The notes below the pieces were generated by a model, which did no database searches, had not been told where the DNA came from, and was given only the letters and a program-made list of their open reading frames with translations. From the NCBI GenBank assembly GCA_045652135.1, contig JAZRTS010000044.1, positions 1 through 5,103 on the forward strand: 5,103 nt of DNA, given 5' to 3'. The stretch's first letter is position 1. Each line of letters starts with the position of its first letter. A program made the position numbers and the translations under genes. The DNA is from RGIG7213 sp045652135 (lineage in GTDB: Bacteria > Bacillota > Clostridia > Oscillospirales > CAG-272). Below, one piece after another: positions 3,631 through 5,103 of this stretch.

Positions 3631-4809
3631 ATGGTAGCAGGACATCTGCAAGAGAAAAATGGAACATATTATATGGTGTTAAGTTATAACACAACCGCAG
3701 GCAAGCGGAAAACAAAATGGATCAGTACGAAGCTCCCTGTCAAAGGCAATAAGAAAAAGGCGGAAGAAATGCTTTACGAAACCCGTAAAACTTTCATACC
3801 GCCGGAGGAACCCGTTGAGGGTGTCCTTTCAAGTGAAATGCTTTTTACTGATTTTATGAAGATGTGGCTTGCGGTAGCGAAAAGCACAATCAAAATCACT
3901 ACCTATTCGTCCTATGCGGCTATGGTGAATAACATTATCATTCCGTACTTCGAACCAAAGAAACTCAAACTGACCGAAATCTCTGCGAAGGATATTCAGC
4001 AGTTTTATCTTGTGCAGCTTGAACGGGTAAAGCCGAACTCGGTTATTCATTACCACGCTGTTATCCATCGTGCGATGAAATACGCTGTGAGAACGGATTT
4101 AATTACATCAAATCCCGTAGATAAGGTTGATCGCCCGAAGAAGAACGCCTATCAAGGCAGCTTTTATTCCGAGGACGAGATGCAAGATCTGTTTGAAGTC
4201 GCAAGAGGTACGAAGTTGGAACTGCCTATCGTTCTGGCATCATTTTACGGATTGCGCCGAAGCGAGGTCTTGGGGCTTAAATGGAGTGCGATTGACTTTC
4301 AGCAAAACACCATCACTATCCAACACACGCTTACGTCTTGTCAAATCGACGGTAAACTCGTTGAGGTGGCCGCCGATACAACCAAAACAAAGTCCAGCCG
4401 CAGAACGCTCCCATTGATACCACAGTTTAGGGATATGCTTCTGCAACGTTGGGAGCTGCAGGAAGAATACAAGCGTGTGTGCGGAAGATGTTACAACAGA
4501 AAATATCTTGACTATATCTGCGTTGATGAAATGGGTAATATCATAAAACCCGATTACTTGACCGACTCTTTTTCAAAATTGCTTGCAAGACACGGCTTAC
4601 GCCATATCCGATTTCACGATCTGCGTCACACCTGTGCGTCGTTACTGCTGAAGAACGGCGTTCCGATGAAACAAATTCAGGAATGGCTCGGTCACTCGGA
4701 TTTCAGTACAACAGCAAATATTTATGCGCATTTGGATTACAATTCCAAGTTGAACTCGGCACAGGCAATGATGACCGGAATGAGTGCTGCATTGATTACC
4801 GTGGGGTAA
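3631..4809 (+). CDS. int: Tyrosine recombinase / integrase
   Basis: This 392-residue enzyme inserts and excises the element by strand exchange at its attachment sites through a 3'-phosphotyrosine link. An N-terminal arm-binding domain of the AP2-like type (about residues 1-57) is followed by a core-binding SAM-like domain (about 70-170) and the catalytic domain (about 178-375). The catalytic set is complete: Arg209 in YGLRRSEVLGL, Lys252 or Lys254 in TKTKSSRRTLPL, His329 and Arg332 in HDLRH, His355 in WLGHSD and the nucleophile Tyr365 in NIYAHL. Length is normal for Tn916-type integrases. ATG 3631 has AAAGGAGGT six bases upstream. It lies downstream of xis and its end is 48 bases from the 3' end of a tRNA-Ser gene, the usual position for an integrase next to its attachment site. 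Confidence 0.95.
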   Translation: MVAGHLQEKNGTYYMVLSYNTTAGKRKTKWISTKLPVKGNKKKAEEMLYETRKTFIPPEEPVEGVLSSEMLFTDFMKMWLAVAKSTIKITTYSSYAAMVNNIIIPYFEPKKLKLTEISAKDIQQFYLVQLERVKPNSVIHYHAVIHRAMKYAVRTDLITSNPVDKVDRPKKNAYQGSFYSEDEMQDLFEVARGTKLELPIVLASFYGLRRSEVLGLKWSAIDFQQNTITIQHTLTSCQIDGKLVEVAADTTKTKSSRRTLPLIPQFRDMLLQRWELQEEYKRVCGRCYNRKYLDYICVDEMGNIIKPDYLTDSFSKLLARHGLRHIRFHDLRHTCASLLLKNGVPMKQIQEWLGHSDFSTTANIYAHLDYNSKLNSAQAMMTGMSAALITVG

Positions 4810-4847
4810 AAAACAAAGCCTGCAAGCGGCTAAAACGCTTGCAGGCT
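4808..4847 (-). terminator. Intrinsic terminator of the tRNA-Ser transcript
   Basis: A perfect 12-bp stem, AGCCTGCAAGCG (4817-4828) with CGCTTGCAGGCT (4836-4847), is followed on the minus strand by TTTGTTTTTT, while on the + strand no T-run follows. It therefore ends the tRNA transcript coming from the right; it overlaps the last bases of int and may also slow int transcripts. Confidence 0.85.
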
Positions 4848-4857
4848 AACAGTCTGT

Positions 4858-4882
4858 CGGAGAGTGAGGGATTCGAACCCTC
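4858..4882 (-). other. Probable attachment-site region in the tRNA 3' end
   Basis: The integrase gene ends next to the 3' end of the tRNA gene, and tyrosine integrases of mobile elements commonly use the T-arm and acceptor end of a tRNA gene as core site. The matching copy would lie at the far left end of the element, outside the window, so the exact core cannot be drawn. Confidence 0.4.
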
Positions 4883-4945
4883 GTGCGATTTCACTCGCAA
4901 CTCGATTTCGAGTCGAGCTCGTTATGACCACTTCGATAACTCTCC
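4858..4945 (-). tRNA. tRNA-Ser (anticodon CGA)
   Basis: Read on the minus strand, the 88-base gene has the acceptor pair GGAGAGT/ACTCTCC, discriminator G, a D-arm with AAGTGGTCATAACGAGC, an anticodon arm CTCGA-CTCGAAA-TCGAG with anticodon CGA (positions 4908-4910), a long variable arm (TGCGA/TCGCA) typical of serine tRNAs, and the T-arm GAGGGTTCGAATCCCTC. It decodes UCG. The CCA end is not encoded: ACAG follows the discriminator base on the minus strand. It has its own probable promoter at 5030-5058 and terminator at 4808-4847. Confidence 0.96.
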
Positions 4946-4989
4946 GTGTTATATTTCAACCCAACTTCTCAAATCTCAACCTTGGAAAA

Positions 4990-5013
4990 TGGAGAGAAAA
5001 GTTGGAGAGAAAA
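4990..5013 (+). repeat. Direct repeat of TGGAGAGAAAA (two copies, 13-base period)
   Basis: TGGAGAGAAAA occurs at 4990-5000 and 5003-5013, in the leader of the tRNA transcript. The core GGAGAG also occurs at the tRNA acceptor end (4859-4864). The meaning is unknown; binding sites for a protein such as the integrase or a processing signal are possible. Confidence 0.45.
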
Positions 5014-5029
5014 CTGTTTGATATATTCG

Positions 5030-5058
5030 ATTGTACTGCGAAAAGCCTTATAAATCAA
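5030..5058 (-). promoter_or_regulatory. Probable promoter of the tRNA-Ser gene
   Basis: On the minus strand TTGATT (5058-5053) and TACAAT (5035-5030) are separated by exactly 17 bases, close to the vegetative consensus. Transcription would begin near 5022, about 77 bases before the tRNA. The bases beyond, 5059-5103, show no feature I can support. Confidence 0.7.
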
Positions 5059-5103
5059 GGGTTTTCAGAGAGGCGTTTCCAAAGTGACCATTGGTTTTCG
5101 AGT

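Noticed and set aside
5085..5103. T-loop-like sequence at the right edge suggesting a second tRNA
   Set aside because: The stretch only loosely resembles a T-arm and no acceptor or anticodon arm can be drawn.
1..5103. CRISPR array or insertion sequence
   Set aside because: No regularly spaced repeats and no transposase or terminal inverted repeats were found.

Overview
The window looks like the recombination/regulation end of an integrative conjugative element (ICE) of the Tn916/Tn1549 type, sitting in the chromosome of a low-to-mid GC Firmicute, most likely a gut Clostridia (Oscillospiraceae/Lachnospiraceae-like). The basis is gene content: a Cys-rich KTR protein, the ICE-type sigma-70-like regulator, a class B sortase, a PemK/MazF toxin, a small HTH_17 excisionase-like protein and a tyrosine integrase, all on the + strand, ending at a minus-strand tRNA-Ser(CGA) that faces the integrase. 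Strong GGAGG ribosome binding sites and TTG starts fit Firmicutes. No species can be named from the sequence.

Layout: 2-121, tail of a membrane protein (partial); 146-319, Cys-rich KTR protein with a terminator; 320-800, a gene-poor but structure-dense leader with about seven hairpins, a candidate 18-residue leader peptide, a candidate promoter, a terminator and a hairpin that hides the ribosome binding site of the next gene; 801-1307, sigma-like regulator; 1308-1374, structured repeat copy A; 1397-2179, class B sortase; 2221-2287, repeat copy B; 2288-2744, GC-richer stretch with no supportable gene; 2745-2785, a second hairpin hiding a ribosome binding site; 2795-3310, MazF-like toxin with a C-terminal cysteine extension; 3319-3525, excisionase-like protein; 3526-3630, long stem-loop with the candidate int promoter; 3631-4809, integrase; 4808-4847, terminator of the tRNA read from the minus strand; 4858-4945, tRNA-Ser; 5030-5058, probable tRNA promoter.

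How it may work together (inference): the leader and sigma-like protein would control element genes, with RNA structures limiting expression; mazF and xis appear translationally coupled and could link plasmid-addiction-like maintenance to excision; int has its own promoter; the tRNA gene is the likely integration site. The most interesting points are a trp-attenuator-like set of four alternative hairpin arms (393-488), two 67-nt copies of a covarying RNA hairpin bracketing the sortase, repeated use of CCTCC/GGAGG hairpins to mask start sites, and an intrinsic-terminator-like hairpin inside the mazF coding sequence. No CRISPR array, rRNA gene or insertion sequence was seen.
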